64,000 nucleotides of DNA from Streptomyces spororaveus (GCF_016755875.1 NZ_BNED01000005.1:5346001-5410000); one strand, 5' to 3'; positions 42,868-54,020 are shown, counted from the stretch's first letter. Numbers and translations are program-made. The notes: generated from the letters alone by a model not told the origin.

Positions 42868-44196
42868 TCAGACGTACTCCGTCGGGATCACGGCCTCGCC
42901 GCGCGAGAGCTGCGTCGCGGACAGCGGCAGGCTCGCGCGGGCGGCGCGGTGGCGGTCCCGCGCGGCCTCCAGCGGCTCGCGGGCGATCACCTCGCCGGCC
43001 TTGACCAGCTGGGTCAGGAGCTGGTGGTCGGCCAGGGCGGCGGGGACGGGTCCCACGCCGATCACCTCCGCCTCCGCGACCCCGTCCGCGTCGGGGCGGC
43101 GCGCCGCCCACTTGCGGCCGCCGATGGAGGTCTTGCCGCCCGAGGACTTCTTCGCCACCGGGGCCAGCGCCGCCTTGGGGTCGGCCGAGGTGGCCCTCGC
43201 GACCAGCTTGTAGACCATCGAGCACGTCGGGTGCCCGCTGCCGGTCACCAGCTGGGTGCCCACGCCGTACGCGTCCACCGGGGCCGCCGCCAGCGAGGCG
43301 ATGGCGTACTCGTCGAGGTCCGAGGTGACCACGATCTTCGTCGAGGTCGCGCCCAGCTCGTCGAGCTGCTGCCGTACCCGGTGGGCCACCAGCAGCAGGT
43401 CACCGGAGTCGATCCGGACCGCTCCCAGCTCCGGTCCGGCGATCTCCACCGCCGTACGGACCGCCTCGGCCACGTCGTAGGTGTCCACCAGCAGGGTGGT
43501 GCCCCGCCCCAGCGAGTCCACCTGCGCGGTGAAGGCGTCCCGCTCGCTGTCGTGGACCAGGGTGAAGGCGTGCGCGCTCGTGCCGACCGTGGGGATGCCG
43601 TACCGGAATCCGGCCGCCAGGTCCGAGGTCGAGGTGAAGCCGCCCACGTACGCGGCCCGGGAGGCGGCGACGGCCGCCAGCTCGTGCGTACGCCGGGCGC
43701 CCATCTCGATCAGCGGGCGTCCGCCCGCCGCCGAGGACATCCGGGAGGCGGCCGCGGCGATCGCCGAGTCGTGGTTCAGGATCGACAGGATCACGGTCTC
43801 CAGCAGCACGCACTCGGCGAAGCTGCCTTCCACCCGCAGGACGGGGGAGCCGGGGAAGTAGACCTCCCCCTCCTGGTAGCCCCAGATGTCGCCGGAGAAG
43901 CGGTACGAGGCCAGCCAGTCCAGCGTCCGCATGTCGACGACGGCCCGCTCGCGCAGGAATTCCAGCACCGCGCCGTCGAAGCGGAAGTTCTCCACCGCGT
44001 CCAGCACCCGGCCGGTTCCGGCGATCACCCCGTAGCGGCGCCCCTCGGGCAGCCGCCGGGTGAACACCTCGAAGACCGAGCGTCGGTCGGCGGTGCCGTT
44101 GGCCAGGGCGGCCTGCAGCATCGTGAGCTCGTAATGATCCGTGAAGAGCGCTGTCGACGGCACGTCCACCGGCAGGCCCAGGTCCGCAGGGTTCAT
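42868..44196 (-). CDS. pncB: Nicotinate phosphoribosyltransferase
   Basis: This is a 442-residue enzyme that joins nicotinate and PRPP to form nicotinate mononucleotide, the step after PncA. It starts STALFTDHYELTMLQAALAN, the N-terminal NAPRTase signature. It contains RPLIEMGARRTHELAA (phosphoribosyl contacts), GTSAHAFTLVHDSE with the active-site His, and VRIDSGDLLLVAHRVRQ. ATG 44196 begins at the conserved part. Divergent from clpS. Confidence 0.94.
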   Translation of the reverse strand: MNPADLGLPVDVPSTALFTDHYELTMLQAALANGTADRRSVFEVFTRRLPEGRRYGVIAGTGRVLDAVENFRFDGAVLEFLRERAVVDMRTLDWLASYRFSGDIWGYQEGEVYFPGSPVLRVEGSFAECVLLETVILSILNHDSAIAAAASRMSSAAGGRPLIEMGARRTHELAAVAASRAAYVGGFTSTSDLAAGFRYGIPTVGTSAHAFTLVHDSERDAFTAQVDSLGRGTTLLVDTYDVAEAVRTAVEIAGPELGAVRIDSGDLLLVAHRVRQQLDELGATSTKIVVTSDLDEYAIASLAAAPVDAYGVGTQLVTGSGHPTCSMVYKLVARATSADPKAALAPVAKKSSGGKTSIGGRKWAARRPDADGVAEAEVIGVGPVPAALADHQLLTQLVKAGEVIAREPLEAARDRHRAARASLPLSATQLSRGEAVIPTEYV

Positions 44197-44363
44197 GGCT
44201 GGGATGCTAGCGCACATTTCGTCAAACTGACGAGATGTAGGTGTCGATCGTGCGCCCGGGCCGTCGGGAGGAGCGGGAACCCTCCGCGGTGCGGGCCGCG
44301 GTCCGCACCGCGGTCGTGGCCGCGCGGCCACTGTTTGGGCGGCGGCGCGGTCGAGATGGCAGC

Positions 44364-44678
44364 ATGGGACGAGTGAGTGTTGCTCCTGTTGAGATCGAAC
44401 GCACCGAATCCGCCGAAGAGACCTTTGCGGTCCCCGAACCCGACGTCCCCTGGGTGACCCTGGTGCACAACGACCCGGTCAACCTCATGAGCTACGTGGC
44501 GTACGTGTTCCAGGCGTACTTCGGCTACTCGAAGGACGTGGCACACAAGTTGATGCTCGACGTCCACCACAAGGGGCGGGCGGTCGTCTCGAGCGGCACC
44601 CGCGAAGAAATGGAGCGCGACGTGCAGGCCATGCACGGCTACGGCCTGTGGGCGACCCTCTCCCAGGACCGCAACTGA
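44364..44678 (+). CDS. clpS: ATP-dependent Clp protease adaptor
   Basis: ClpS (104 residues) binds N-degron substrates and hands them to ClpC/ClpA for degradation by ClpP. The core has [20 protein letters not shown], the Asn-Asp substrate pocket, and [20 protein letters not shown]. The N-terminal ~25 residues are an acidic tail. ATG 44364 or GTG 44373 could be the start. The stop overlaps the DUF2017 gene start by one base. Confidence 0.92.
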   Translation: MGRVSVAPVEIERTESAEETFAVPEPDVPWVTLVHNDPVNLMSYVAYVFQAYFGYSKDVAHKLMLDVHHKGRAVVSSGTREEMERDVQAMHGYGLWATLSQDRN

Positions 44679-45280
44679 TGGGCGGCACCTTCGAGTCCCT
44701 GAAGGGCGGCGGCGCCGCCATCGCGCTCGACGAGATCGAGATCTCGATCCTGCGCTCCCTGTCCGTCCAGTTGCTGGAGCTGATCGGGCCCGGCGAGCCG
44801 GAGCCCGCGGAGGACGCCGACCCGCTCGCCGCACTGTTCGCCGAGGGTCCCTCGGAGCCCCCGTCCGACCCGGCGCTGGCCCGGCTCTTCCCCGACGCGT
44901 ACGGGGACCCCGACGGGGCCGGTGACGAGGGCGTGGACCCCGAGGAGACCGCGGCCCGCTCGTCGGAGTTCCGCCGCTTCACCGAGAACGACCTGCGCGC
45001 CCGCAAGCGCGAGGACGCGCTGGCGGTCGTACGCAGCCTGGACGGACTCGCGCCGGCCGGTGACGGGGCGGCGGTGCTGGAGCTGTCCGGCGAGCTGCCG
45101 CTGCGCTGGCTCGGCGCGCTCAACGACCTGCGCCTGACCATCGCGGCCCGCCTCGACATCACCGAGGACGACGAGAGCGCGATGCTGTTCCGGCTGCCGG
45201 ACGAGGACCCGCGCAAGCCGATGGTGATGGCCTACCTCTGGCTCGGCGGTCTCCAGGAAACCTTGATCGAAACCCTCTGA
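44678..45280 (+). CDS. DUF2017 family protein
   Basis: This 200-residue protein is coupled to clpS (TGATG overlap). The N-terminus has ALDEIEISILRSLSVQLLEL, the middle is acidic, and the C-terminal helical part ends FRLPDEDPRKPMVMAYLWLG. DUF2017 occurs downstream of clpS across Actinobacteria, so a part in Clp-dependent proteolysis is likely but not demonstrated. Confidence 0.88.
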   Translation: MGGTFESLKGGGAAIALDEIEISILRSLSVQLLELIGPGEPEPAEDADPLAALFAEGPSEPPSDPALARLFPDAYGDPDGAGDEGVDPEETAARSSEFRRFTENDLRARKREDALAVVRSLDGLAPAGDGAAVLELSGELPLRWLGALNDLRLTIAARLDITEDDESAMLFRLPDEDPRKPMVMAYLWLGGLQETLIETL

Positions 45281-45333
45281 GAATCCTCAAGAGGGAACAC
45301 TGTTCGCTCAGCGGACGCTCAAATCCGGATAAC

Positions 45334-45364
45334 GATCAGATCACCGCCATGCGGTGATCTGATC
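45334..45364 (+). terminator. Hairpin after the clpS-DUF2017 operon
   Basis: GATCAGATCACCGC and GCGGTGATCTGATC form a perfect 14-bp stem with loop CAT, unusually AT-rich for this genome. It lies in the 317-base gap 45281-45597, which holds no gene. It could instead be an operator of the permease downstream. Confidence 0.6.
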
Positions 45365-45597
45365 CATTTACATGGCTTTGGGGTGAATTTTTGATGCCCC
45401 GCGCCACATTTCTCCCCCTCCGGCAGCCGTAAGCACGTGATAAATCTTCACGACCGCCGCAGGGACGCCACCCATGTCTCCCGGCCCGCTTGAACCGGCA
45501 GACCGCCGGGTGCAACTCCATCCGTATCCGGGGGGATCGAGGACCCGATCCGCAGCCAACGAAGGCGCGGGTCGGCGTGGAGAAAGGCGCACCAAAC

Positions 45598-47037
45598 ATG
45601 ACCTCTGTGCAGGTCGAGCAGCACGACAAGACGCCCGGCGAGGGCGGACAGGGCGAGGGCGGCGAGGGTTACCACCGCACGCTCGGCGCCCGTCAGATCC
45701 AGATGATCGCGATCGGCGGAGCCATCGGCACCGGCCTCTTCCTGGGCGCGGGCAAGGCGATCTCCAAGGCCGGGCCCAGCCTGATCCTGGCCTACGCCAT
45801 CGCCGGCCTGGTCATCTTCTTCATCATGCGGGCCCTGGGCGAGCTGCTCATGTACCGGCCCGTCTCCGGTTCCTTCTCGGACTACGCCCGCGAGTTCCTG
45901 GGCCCGTTCTGGGGATACGTCACCGGCTGGACGTACTGGCTGTTCTGGGTGGTCACCGGCATCACCGAGGTCACCGCGGCCGCGCAGTACATGTCGTACT
46001 GGACCCACGACAGCTTCCCGCAGTGGGCCTACGCGCTGATCTTCACGGTCATCCTCTACGCCGCCAACCTGATCTCCGTGAAGCTCTTCGGTGAGCTGGA
46101 GTTCTGGTTCTCCATGGTCAAGGTCACCGCCATCGTCGGCATGATCCTGATCTGCGCCGGCATCCTCACCATCGGCTTCTCCGACGCGGCCGACACCGCC
46201 ACCGTCTCCAACCTGTGGAACGACGGCGGCTTCTTCCCCAAGGGCATCGGCGGCACGCTGATGACCCTGCAGATCGTGATGTTCGCCTTCCTCGCGGTGG
46301 AGCTGGTCGGCGTCACCGCCGGCGAGTCCAAGGACCCCGAGAAGACCCTTCCCAAGGCCATCAACACCGTGCCGTGGCGCATCGCCGTCTTCTACGTCGG
46401 CGCGCTGATCATGATCCTGTCGGTCGTCCCGTGGACGCACTTCCAGCCCGGTGTCTCGCCCTTCGTCGCCGCCTTCGAGCGCATGGGCCTCGGCATCGGC
46501 GCCGCGATCGTCAACTTCGTCGTGCTGACCGCCGCGCTGTCCTCCTGCAACTCGGGCATGTACTCCACCGGCCGCATGCTGCGCGACCTCGCCATCAACG
46601 GCCAGGGCCCGAAGGTCTTCACCAAGCTCACCAAGAGCGGCACCCCGCTCGTCGGCACCACCTTCTCCGCCGCGCTGATGCTGGTGGGCGTCTGGATCAA
46701 CTACGTCGCCCCGGGCAAGGCCTTCGACTACGTCGTCTCCTTCGCCACCATCTCCGGCATGTGGGCCTGGATCATGATCCTGGTCTGCCAGATCCGCTAC
46801 CGGGCCAAGGCCGACCGCGGCGAGCTGCCGCAGTCCGCGTTCCGCGCCCCCGGCGCCCCGTACACGAGCTGGTTCGCGCTGCTCTTCATCGGCATGGTCA
46901 TCGTGATGATGGGCGCCGACAAGGACTCCCGCGTCTCGCTGTACTGCGCCCCGCTGTGGGGCCTGATCCTGGGCGTCTCCTACCTGGTCATGAAGTCCCG
47001 CGACCCGCGCGGCGTGGCCTTCACCAAGGCCTCGTAG
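45598..47037 (+). CDS. Amino-acid permease (AAT family)
   Basis: This is a 479-residue APC-superfamily transporter with 12 predicted helices. The hallmark is QIQMIAIGGAIGTGLFLGAG in helix 1, followed by GPSLILAYAIAGLVIFFIMR and ALGELLMYRPVSGSF. ELVGVTAGESKDPEKTLPKA is the helix 6-7 motif seen in GABA, D-serine and aromatic amino-acid permeases. The precise substrate is unknown. ATG 45598 has GGAGAAAGG ten bases upstream. Confidence 0.9.
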   Translation: MTSVQVEQHDKTPGEGGQGEGGEGYHRTLGARQIQMIAIGGAIGTGLFLGAGKAISKAGPSLILAYAIAGLVIFFIMRALGELLMYRPVSGSFSDYAREFLGPFWGYVTGWTYWLFWVVTGITEVTAAAQYMSYWTHDSFPQWAYALIFTVILYAANLISVKLFGELEFWFSMVKVTAIVGMILICAGILTIGFSDAADTATVSNLWNDGGFFPKGIGGTLMTLQIVMFAFLAVELVGVTAGESKDPEKTLPKAINTVPWRIAVFYVGALIMILSVVPWTHFQPGVSPFVAAFERMGLGIGAAIVNFVVLTAALSSCNSGMYSTGRMLRDLAINGQGPKVFTKLTKSGTPLVGTTFSAALMLVGVWINYVAPGKAFDYVVSFATISGMWAWIMILVCQIRYRAKADRGELPQSAFRAPGAPYTSWFALLFIGMVIVMMGADKDSRVSLYCAPLWGLILGVSYLVMKSRDPRGVAFTKAS

Positions 47038-47112
47038 CACCCCGGGACCGCCGTTCCCGGCCGCCCGCCGCGGCCGGGAACCGCGCCCCCACGGACCTTG
47101 TGTCCACCATGC

Positions 47113-47149
47113 GGGCCCCCGCGTACCACTCCTCGGTACGCGGGGGCCC
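47113..47149 (+). terminator. Terminator after the permease
   Basis: GGGCCCCCGCGTACC and GGTACGCGGGGGCCC form a perfect 15-bp stem with a seven-base loop. Confidence 0.8.
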
Positions 47150-47156
47150 GTCTGCT

Positions 47157-47162
47157 TATCCT
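47157..47162 (+). promoter_or_regulatory. -10 box of a probable leaderless promoter (JAMM protease)
   Basis: TATCCT lies seven bases before ATG 47170, with no Shine-Dalgarno sequence. Confidence 0.45.
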
Positions 47163-47169
47163 GTCGCTC

Positions 47170-47592
47170 ATGCTGACCATCACCCAGGACCTGCACGACC
47201 GGATCGTCGAGCACGCCCGCCGGGACCACCCCGACGAGGCGTGCGGTGTCGTGGCCGGCCCGGCGGGCACCGACCGCCCCGAGCGCTTCGTCCCGATGCT
47301 CAACGCGGCCCGCTCGCCCACGTTCTACGAGTTCGACTCAAAGGATCTGCTGAAGCTCTACCGCGATCTGGACGACCGCGACGAGGAGCCGGTGATCGTC
47401 TACCACTCGCACACCGCGACCGAGGCGTACCCCTCGCGCACGGACGTCACCTACGCCAACGAGCCCGGCGCGCACTACGTGCTCGTCTCGACGGCGGACG
47501 AGGACGGCCTCGGAGAGTTCCAGTTCCGCTCGTACCGGATCGTCGACGGCGTGATCACCGAGGAAGAAGTACGGGTCGTCGACGCCTACTGA
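47170..47592 (+). CDS. mec: JAMM/MPN metalloprotease (Mec+-like)
   Basis: This is a 140-residue zinc isopeptidase. The JAMM set is Glu23 (DEACGVVAG), His79 and His81 in YHSHTATEAYPSRTD, Ser89 and Asp92. In M. tuberculosis the neighbour Mec+ releases cysteine from the CysO-cysteine adduct, and the order mec-cysO-cysM is the same here. In this genome it may also trim the carrier, which ends Gly-Gly-Ser-Lys. Probably leaderless. Confidence 0.9.
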   Translation: MLTITQDLHDRIVEHARRDHPDEACGVVAGPAGTDRPERFVPMLNAARSPTFYEFDSKDLLKLYRDLDDRDEEPVIVYHSHTATEAYPSRTDVTYANEPGAHYVLVSTADEDGLGEFQFRSYRIVDGVITEEEVRVVDAY

Positions 47593-47669
47593 TCAGTATG
47601 TGAGCAGCAGACGTCCACGATGCGGAATCACACTCCAAACGGGGGACCGGGAATCGTTAACATGACCGC

Positions 47670-47777
47670 ATGGTTTCCCACGACGTGAGCATCGAGACGC
47701 CCGGCAGGCTGCTGCTCGTGGCGCGGCTGCACGTCGACCTGTGCCGTCTCGCCAGCGCCATCTGTCCCGCGCTCTGA
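47670..47777 (+). CDS. Putative leader peptide of the cysteine-synthesis operon
   Basis: This is a 35-residue ORF (MVSHDVSIETPGRLLLVARL, continuing HVDLCRLASAICPAL) between mec and cysO. The (R/L)xHVDLCR...SAIC core is the pattern of short leader peptides found in front of sulfur genes in Streptomyces. Two Cys codons near the 3' end would let ribosome stalling sense cysteine supply. A TAACAT box (47658-47663) six bases upstream implies leaderless transcription. A conventional role as an attenuator is inferred; no terminator/antiterminator pair was modelled. Confidence 0.7.
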   Translation: MVSHDVSIETPGRLLLVARLHVDLCRLASAICPAL

Positions 47778-47902
47778 GCACCGGAGCCCCTCCGCGCGAG
47801 GGGCCGACGAACCGCGCGCCGCACTCCTCTCACGCCAGCCACGCTTCCCACGCTTTCCACGCCTCACGCTTCCGACGCACTTCCCGACGACTGGAGACAG
47901 CC

Positions 47903-49131
<1,229 letters not shown>

Positions 49132-49153
49132 CCCCTGCGGGGGCGCAGCCGCC

Positions 49154-49221
49154 GGACCCCCGGGCCTCAAACGCCGGCGAGGCTGAAGATCAGCCCCGCC
49201 GGCGTTTGAGGCGCGGGGTCC
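49154..49221. repeat. Dispersed intergenic repeat forming a long hairpin, copy 2
   Basis: A stem of about 30 bp folds around 49,187-49,189: GGACCCC/GGGGTCC outside, GCCTCAAACGCCGGCG with its exact complement, and GGCTGA/TCAGCC inside. It lies between convergent cysM and the DUF488 gene and should act as a bidirectional terminator. The CCTCAAACG core also occurs at 27,497. Confidence 0.75.
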
Positions 49222-49258
49222 GGGGCGGAGCCCCGTGCAGCGGCACCGCACCGCACCG

Positions 49259-49621
49259 CTAGTCGGCGAGTCGCTCCGCGAGGATCGCCGCGTGGCTGGA
49301 CGCCGGGTCCTTGACCGCGGTCAGGAGGGTGAGCGGGCCCGCCCCGGCCAGCGACCGGAGCCGCGCCAGCTCCGCCACCGCCCCCGGCTCCGCCAGCTCC
49401 GCCTCGTACCGCTCCCGGAACTCCTCCGCCGACCCCCCGTCGTGGAACCACTTCCGCAGCTCCGTCGACGGCGTCACCGCCTTCGGCCACTCGTCCACCC
49501 CGGCCACCGCCTTCGCCAGGCCCCGCGGCCAGAGCCGGTCCACGAGGACCCGCACCCCGTCCGCCGCCGGCTCCGGCGGGTCGTACACCCGCCGCAGGCG
49601 GATCACCGGCTCCCGCGTCAC
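49259..49621 (-). CDS. DUF488 family protein
   Basis: This is a 120-residue protein of the uroporphyrin-III C-methyltransferase-like DUF488 group: IRLRRVYDPPEPAADGVRVL, VDRLWPRGL, then WFHDGGSAEEFRERYEAEL. The molecular function is unknown. Its GTG start overlaps the stop of the upstream gene by four bases (GTGA), so the two are translated together. Confidence 0.88.
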   Translation of the reverse strand: MTREPVIRLRRVYDPPEPAADGVRVLVDRLWPRGLAKAVAGVDEWPKAVTPSTELRKWFHDGGSAEEFRERYEAELAEPGAVAELARLRSLAGAGPLTLLTAVKDPASSHAAILAERLAD

Positions 49622-50037
49622 CTCGCGCCTCCCAGACCCTTGATCTCGTCCCACACCGCAGGGTCCAGCATCCCCATCCGGGTCCGGAACTCCCACAGCG
49701 ACACCTCCGCGGGCCGGTCCGCCTCCAGGAAGCTCGCCCGGCCCTGCGCCCCGACCGTCCCCGGGGGCAGCGGGATCACCCCGGCCCGCCGGTCGTCGTA
49801 CTTCCCGGTGATCCACGCGACCCGCGCCCGGCGGCCCCGTACCGACCCCACCGCGAGGACCAGGCACGTACGGCCGTCGGCCAGGCACCACAACTCGCCC
49901 GCCCGCGGCTGCGGCGGCGGACCGGTCCCGTGCGCGGGCGGCGTCCGCCGGGGCATCCCGGAACGGCCCCCGGCGACCAGCACCAGCAGTGCCACGGCCA
50001 CCACCGCGGCCACCGCGGGCCACCAGGACGTGTCCAT
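49618..50037 (-). CDS. Hypothetical protein with one membrane helix, coupled to DUF488
   Basis: This is a 139-residue protein with an N-terminal transmembrane helix (WPAVAAVVAVALLVLVAG, residues 7-24) and a soluble C-terminal part of short beta strands (AGELWCLADGRTCLVLAVGS, ARVAWITGKYDDRRAGVIPL). The strands recall a small SH3-like barrel as in PemK/MazF, but I see no conserved motif. ATG 50037 is followed in the same transcript by DUF488. No family assigned. Confidence 0.7.
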   Translation of the reverse strand: MDTSWWPAVAAVVAVALLVLVAGGRSGMPRRTPPAHGTGPPPQPRAGELWCLADGRTCLVLAVGSVRGRRARVAWITGKYDDRRAGVIPLPPGTVGAQGRASFLEADRPAEVSLWEFRTRMGMLDPAVWDEIKGLGGAR

Positions 50038-50232
50038 GCTTCGACCGTAGCCGTGCGGGAACGCCCCGGCATGGCAACGCCCGTGCCCACCGTCGCTCCC
50101 CCGGGTGACAGCGCAGGTGATTCCCCCCACAACGGCCTGCCGCGGAGGAGCGACCGGACCTTTCGCGCCTTACGCTCGACGCACGCACGGCCCGCATTCC
50201 GTCCACGGACCGTCCTCGGAGGTTCACGCTCC

Positions 50233-50985
50233 ATGAAGCTCACCGTCGTCGGCTGTTCGGGGTCGTTCCCGTCCGCGGAATCGGCCTGTTCGAGCTACCT
50301 CGTCGAGGCCGACGGCTTCGCGCTGCTCCTCGACATGGGCAACGGCGCCCTCGGCGAGCTGCAGCGCCACATCGGCCTCTACGACCTCGACGCGATCTTC
50401 CTGAGCCACCTGCACGCCGACCACTGCATCGACATGTGCGCGTACTTCGTCGCCCGCTACTACCGGCACGAGGGCGGCCGCTGCGGCACCATCCCCGTCT
50501 ACGGGCCCGAGGGCACCGAGCGCCGCCTGACCACCGCCTACGACGACGTCCCCGACGAGCGCTCGATGAGCGAGGTCTTCGACTTCCGCACGCTGAAGTC
50601 CGGGACCTTCGAGATCGGCCCGTTCCAGGTGCGCACCGAGCGGGTCTCCCACCCGGTCGAGGCGTACGGCATCCGCATCGAGCACGGTGGCCGCTCGCTC
50701 ACCTACTCCGGCGACACCGGCACCTGCCCCGAGCTGGGCCTGCTCGCCGACGGCAGCGACCTCTTCCTGTGCGAGTCCTCCTTCACGCACGGCAAGGAGG
50801 ACATCCCGGGCCTGCACCTGAACGGCCACGAGGCCGGCGAGTACGCGCACGGCGGCGGCGTGGGCCGGCTCGTCCTCACCCACATCCCGCCGTGGACCGA
50901 CCCCGAGCAGAACCTGGCCGATGCCCGCGCGGTCTACGGCGGCCCGGTGGACCTGGCGTACGCGGGCGCGGTCTACGAGATCTGA
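50233..50985 (+). CDS. MBL-fold metal-dependent hydrolase
   Basis: This is a 250-residue metallo-beta-lactamase-fold protein of the RNase Z/phosphodiesterase-like type. HLHADHC (residues ~58-64) and the later SHPVEAYG, SGDTGTC and THIPPWTDP supply the two-zinc site. The full core is present without the long exosite of tRNase Z, so it is more likely a general phosphodiesterase or hydrolase. ATG 50233 is preceded by GGAGGTTCACG. Terminator follows. Confidence 0.88.
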   Translation: MKLTVVGCSGSFPSAESACSSYLVEADGFALLLDMGNGALGELQRHIGLYDLDAIFLSHLHADHCIDMCAYFVARYYRHEGGRCGTIPVYGPEGTERRLTTAYDDVPDERSMSEVFDFRTLKSGTFEIGPFQVRTERVSHPVEAYGIRIEHGGRSLTYSGDTGTCPELGLLADGSDLFLCESSFTHGKEDIPGLHLNGHEAGEYAHGGGVGRLVLTHIPPWTDPEQNLADARAVYGGPVDLAYAGAVYEI

Positions 50986-51036
50986 CGCACCGCGCACCGC
51001 GTCCGACCTACCGCGTCCGACGTACCGCGACACGCC

Positions 51037-51074
51037 GAAGCCCCCGCCCTCCCTTCCGGGAGAGCGGGGGCTTC
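51037..51074. terminator. Bidirectional terminator between MBL gene and nagE2
   Basis: GAAGCCCCCGC pairs with GCGGGGGCTTC, and CTCCC with GGGAG inside. Confidence 0.75.
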
Positions 51075-51093
51075 GACACAGGGGCGAGCGGGC

Positions 51094-52356
<1,263 letters not shown>

Positions 52357-52447
52357 AACTTCCTCCAGTGGGCAAGGCGACGCCAGGGGGAAACGGGGGA
52401 CGGCGACGTCTCGGATTTGGGGGTACGCGGGCTCAGACAGGCCCGCG

Positions 52448-52477
52448 TGGTCTACACCAATCGTGGTGTAGACCAGT
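52448..52477 (-). promoter_or_regulatory. Paired DasR-type boxes (dre) upstream of nagE2
   Basis: TGGTCTACACCA (52448-52459) and TGGTGTAGACCA (52464-52475, extended to AGT) are each near-palindromic and lie four bases apart in opposite orientation. They match the published dre core of DasR, a GntR-type repressor released by glucosamine-6-phosphate or GlcNAc derivatives. DasR is not encoded in this window. Confidence 0.85.
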
Positions 52478-52550
52478 TGTAACACGGTGAGGGTTAGATA
52501 AGGAACCTTCGATTTCCTGTGGCCTGGATCACACTCCCGGAGGGATGCCG

Positions 52551-52582
52551 AAGGGCCTCCGGATCGTGATCCGGAGGCCCTT
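52551..52582. terminator. Terminator after nagE1
   Basis: AAGGGCCTCCGGATC and GATCCGGAGGCCCTT form a perfect 15-bp stem with a two-base centre. Confidence 0.75.
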
Positions 52583-52625
52583 GACGGACCGTACGGTAAC
52601 CCTGCGGGGACCGGGCGGGCCTGGC

Positions 52626-52645
52626 CTGGCTGGCTGGCTGGCTGG
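52626..52645. repeat. TGGC tetranucleotide tract
   Basis: Five near-perfect TGGC copies follow the nagE1 stop codon, just outside the gene. Slippage here would not change the protein. Confidence 0.6.
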
Positions 52646-52651
52646 CCGGGC

Positions 52652-53953
52652 TCAGGCCTTGGTGGTCTCCGACTCCATCGCCGCGATCTCCTCGTCCGAC
52701 TCCCGCCCCGGAGTCGCGAGGTCGAACTTCGTGATCGCGAAACGGAACACCACGTAGTAGACGAGCGCGAAGCACAGCCCGATCGGAATGATCAGCCAGG
52801 GTTTCGTCGCCAGGTTCCAGTTGATGAGGTAGTCGATCAGGCCCGCCGAGAAACTGAAGCCGTCGTGGACGCCCAGGCCCCACGTCACCGCCATCGACAC
52901 GCCCGTCAGCACCGCGTGCACCACGTACAGCACGGGGGCGACGAAGAGGAACGAGTACTCCAGCGGCTCGGTGATCCCCGTGACGAACGAGGTCAGAGCC
53001 ACCGACAGCATCAGGCCGCCGACCTCCTTGCGCCGCCGCGGCTTCGCGCAGTGCGTGATCGCCAGCGCCGCCGCCGGCAGCGCGAACATCATGATCGGGA
53101 AGAAGCCGGACAGGAACAGGCCCGCGTTCGGATCGCCGTGCAGGAACATGTTGATGTCGCCGTGGTACGTCTTCCCGTCCGCCGCCGTGTACGACCCGAA
53201 CTGGAACCACATCGGCACGTTCAGGAACTGGTGCAGTCCGATCACCAGCAGCGCGCGGTTCGCGACACCGAAGATGCCCGCACCCCAGGCGCCCAGCCCG
53301 CGCAGCCAGTCCGAGAAACTCTCCAGCGCGTCCCCGACCGGCGGCCAGACCCACAGGCAGAGCGCGGCGAAGGCGATCGCGACGAACGACATGATGATCG
53401 GGACCAGCCGCCGGCCGTTGAAGAAGCCGAGCCAGTCCACCAGCTTCACCCGGTGGTACCGCTGCCAGAACCAGGCCGCCAGCAGGCCCATGACGATGCC
53501 GCCGAAGACCCCCGGATTCTGGTACGTGTAGGCCACGAAGGTGTCGTTCGGCCCCAGGCAGCCGCCCCCGATGTCCTTGGTCCCCACCGGGCAGGCCTTC
53601 TGGAACGAGTGCAGCACCCCCCGGTACACGAGGAAGCCCGCCGTGGCCGCGAGAGCGGTCGAACCGTCGGCCTTCTTCGCCATGCCGATGGCGACACCGA
53701 TGCAGAAGAGGAGGGGGAGGCCGAGATCGGGGTCGAGCAGCGCCCCGCCCGCGCCCGCCATCACCTTGGCGACGTCCGTCCACTGCAGGCCGTCCGCGCC
53801 GAAGACGTCCGGCTGACCCAGCCGCAACAGGATGCCTGCCGCGGGCAGTACGGCGATCGGGAGCTGCAGACTCCGGCCCATCTTCTGCAATCCCTGGAAC
53901 GCGCTGTGCCGCCAATTCGGTTGCGGCACTGCGGTGGCGCTGCTCGCGCTCAT
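52652..53953 (-). CDS. nagE1: PTS permease EIIC (second GlcNAc-type component)
   Basis: This is a 433-residue EIIC paralogue of the previous gene: QKMGRSLQLPIAVLPAAGIL, FCIGVAIGMAKKADGSTALA, and GITEPLEYSFLFVAPVLYVV with TEPLEY in the sugar-binding loop. It differs from nagE2 mainly by a ~25-residue insert (CPVGTKDIGGGCLGPND). From memory it equals NagE1 (SCO2906), of uncertain substrate. ATG 53953 has GGGAGGACG upstream. A dre box sits between it and nagF. Confidence 0.9.
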   Translation of the reverse strand: MSASSATAVPQPNWRHSAFQGLQKMGRSLQLPIAVLPAAGILLRLGQPDVFGADGLQWTDVAKVMAGAGGALLDPDLGLPLLFCIGVAIGMAKKADGSTALAATAGFLVYRGVLHSFQKACPVGTKDIGGGCLGPNDTFVAYTYQNPGVFGGIVMGLLAAWFWQRYHRVKLVDWLGFFNGRRLVPIIMSFVAIAFAALCLWVWPPVGDALESFSDWLRGLGAWGAGIFGVANRALLVIGLHQFLNVPMWFQFGSYTAADGKTYHGDINMFLHGDPNAGLFLSGFFPIMMFALPAAALAITHCAKPRRRKEVGGLMLSVALTSFVTGITEPLEYSFLFVAPVLYVVHAVLTGVSMAVTWGLGVHDGFSFSAGLIDYLINWNLATKPWLIIPIGLCFALVYYVVFRFAITKFDLATPGRESDEEIAAMESETTKA

Positions 53954-54004
53954 CGACGTCCTCCCTGACCGGCCCGTTTTTGGCTGCGGCAACACGTACG
54001 GCAC

Positions 54005-54020
54005 ACTGGTGTAGACCAGT
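54005..54020. promoter_or_regulatory. DasR-type box (dre) between nagE1 and nagF
   Basis: ACTGGTGTAGACCAGT, a full 16-base dre palindrome with one central asymmetry. It lies 52 bases before nagE1 and may affect the divergent nagF gene as well. Confidence 0.85.

Noticed and set aside
47662..47687. ATG 47662 as an alternative leader peptide start.
   Set aside because: It stops after eight codons, whereas ATG 47670 opens the recognisable HVDLCR peptide.
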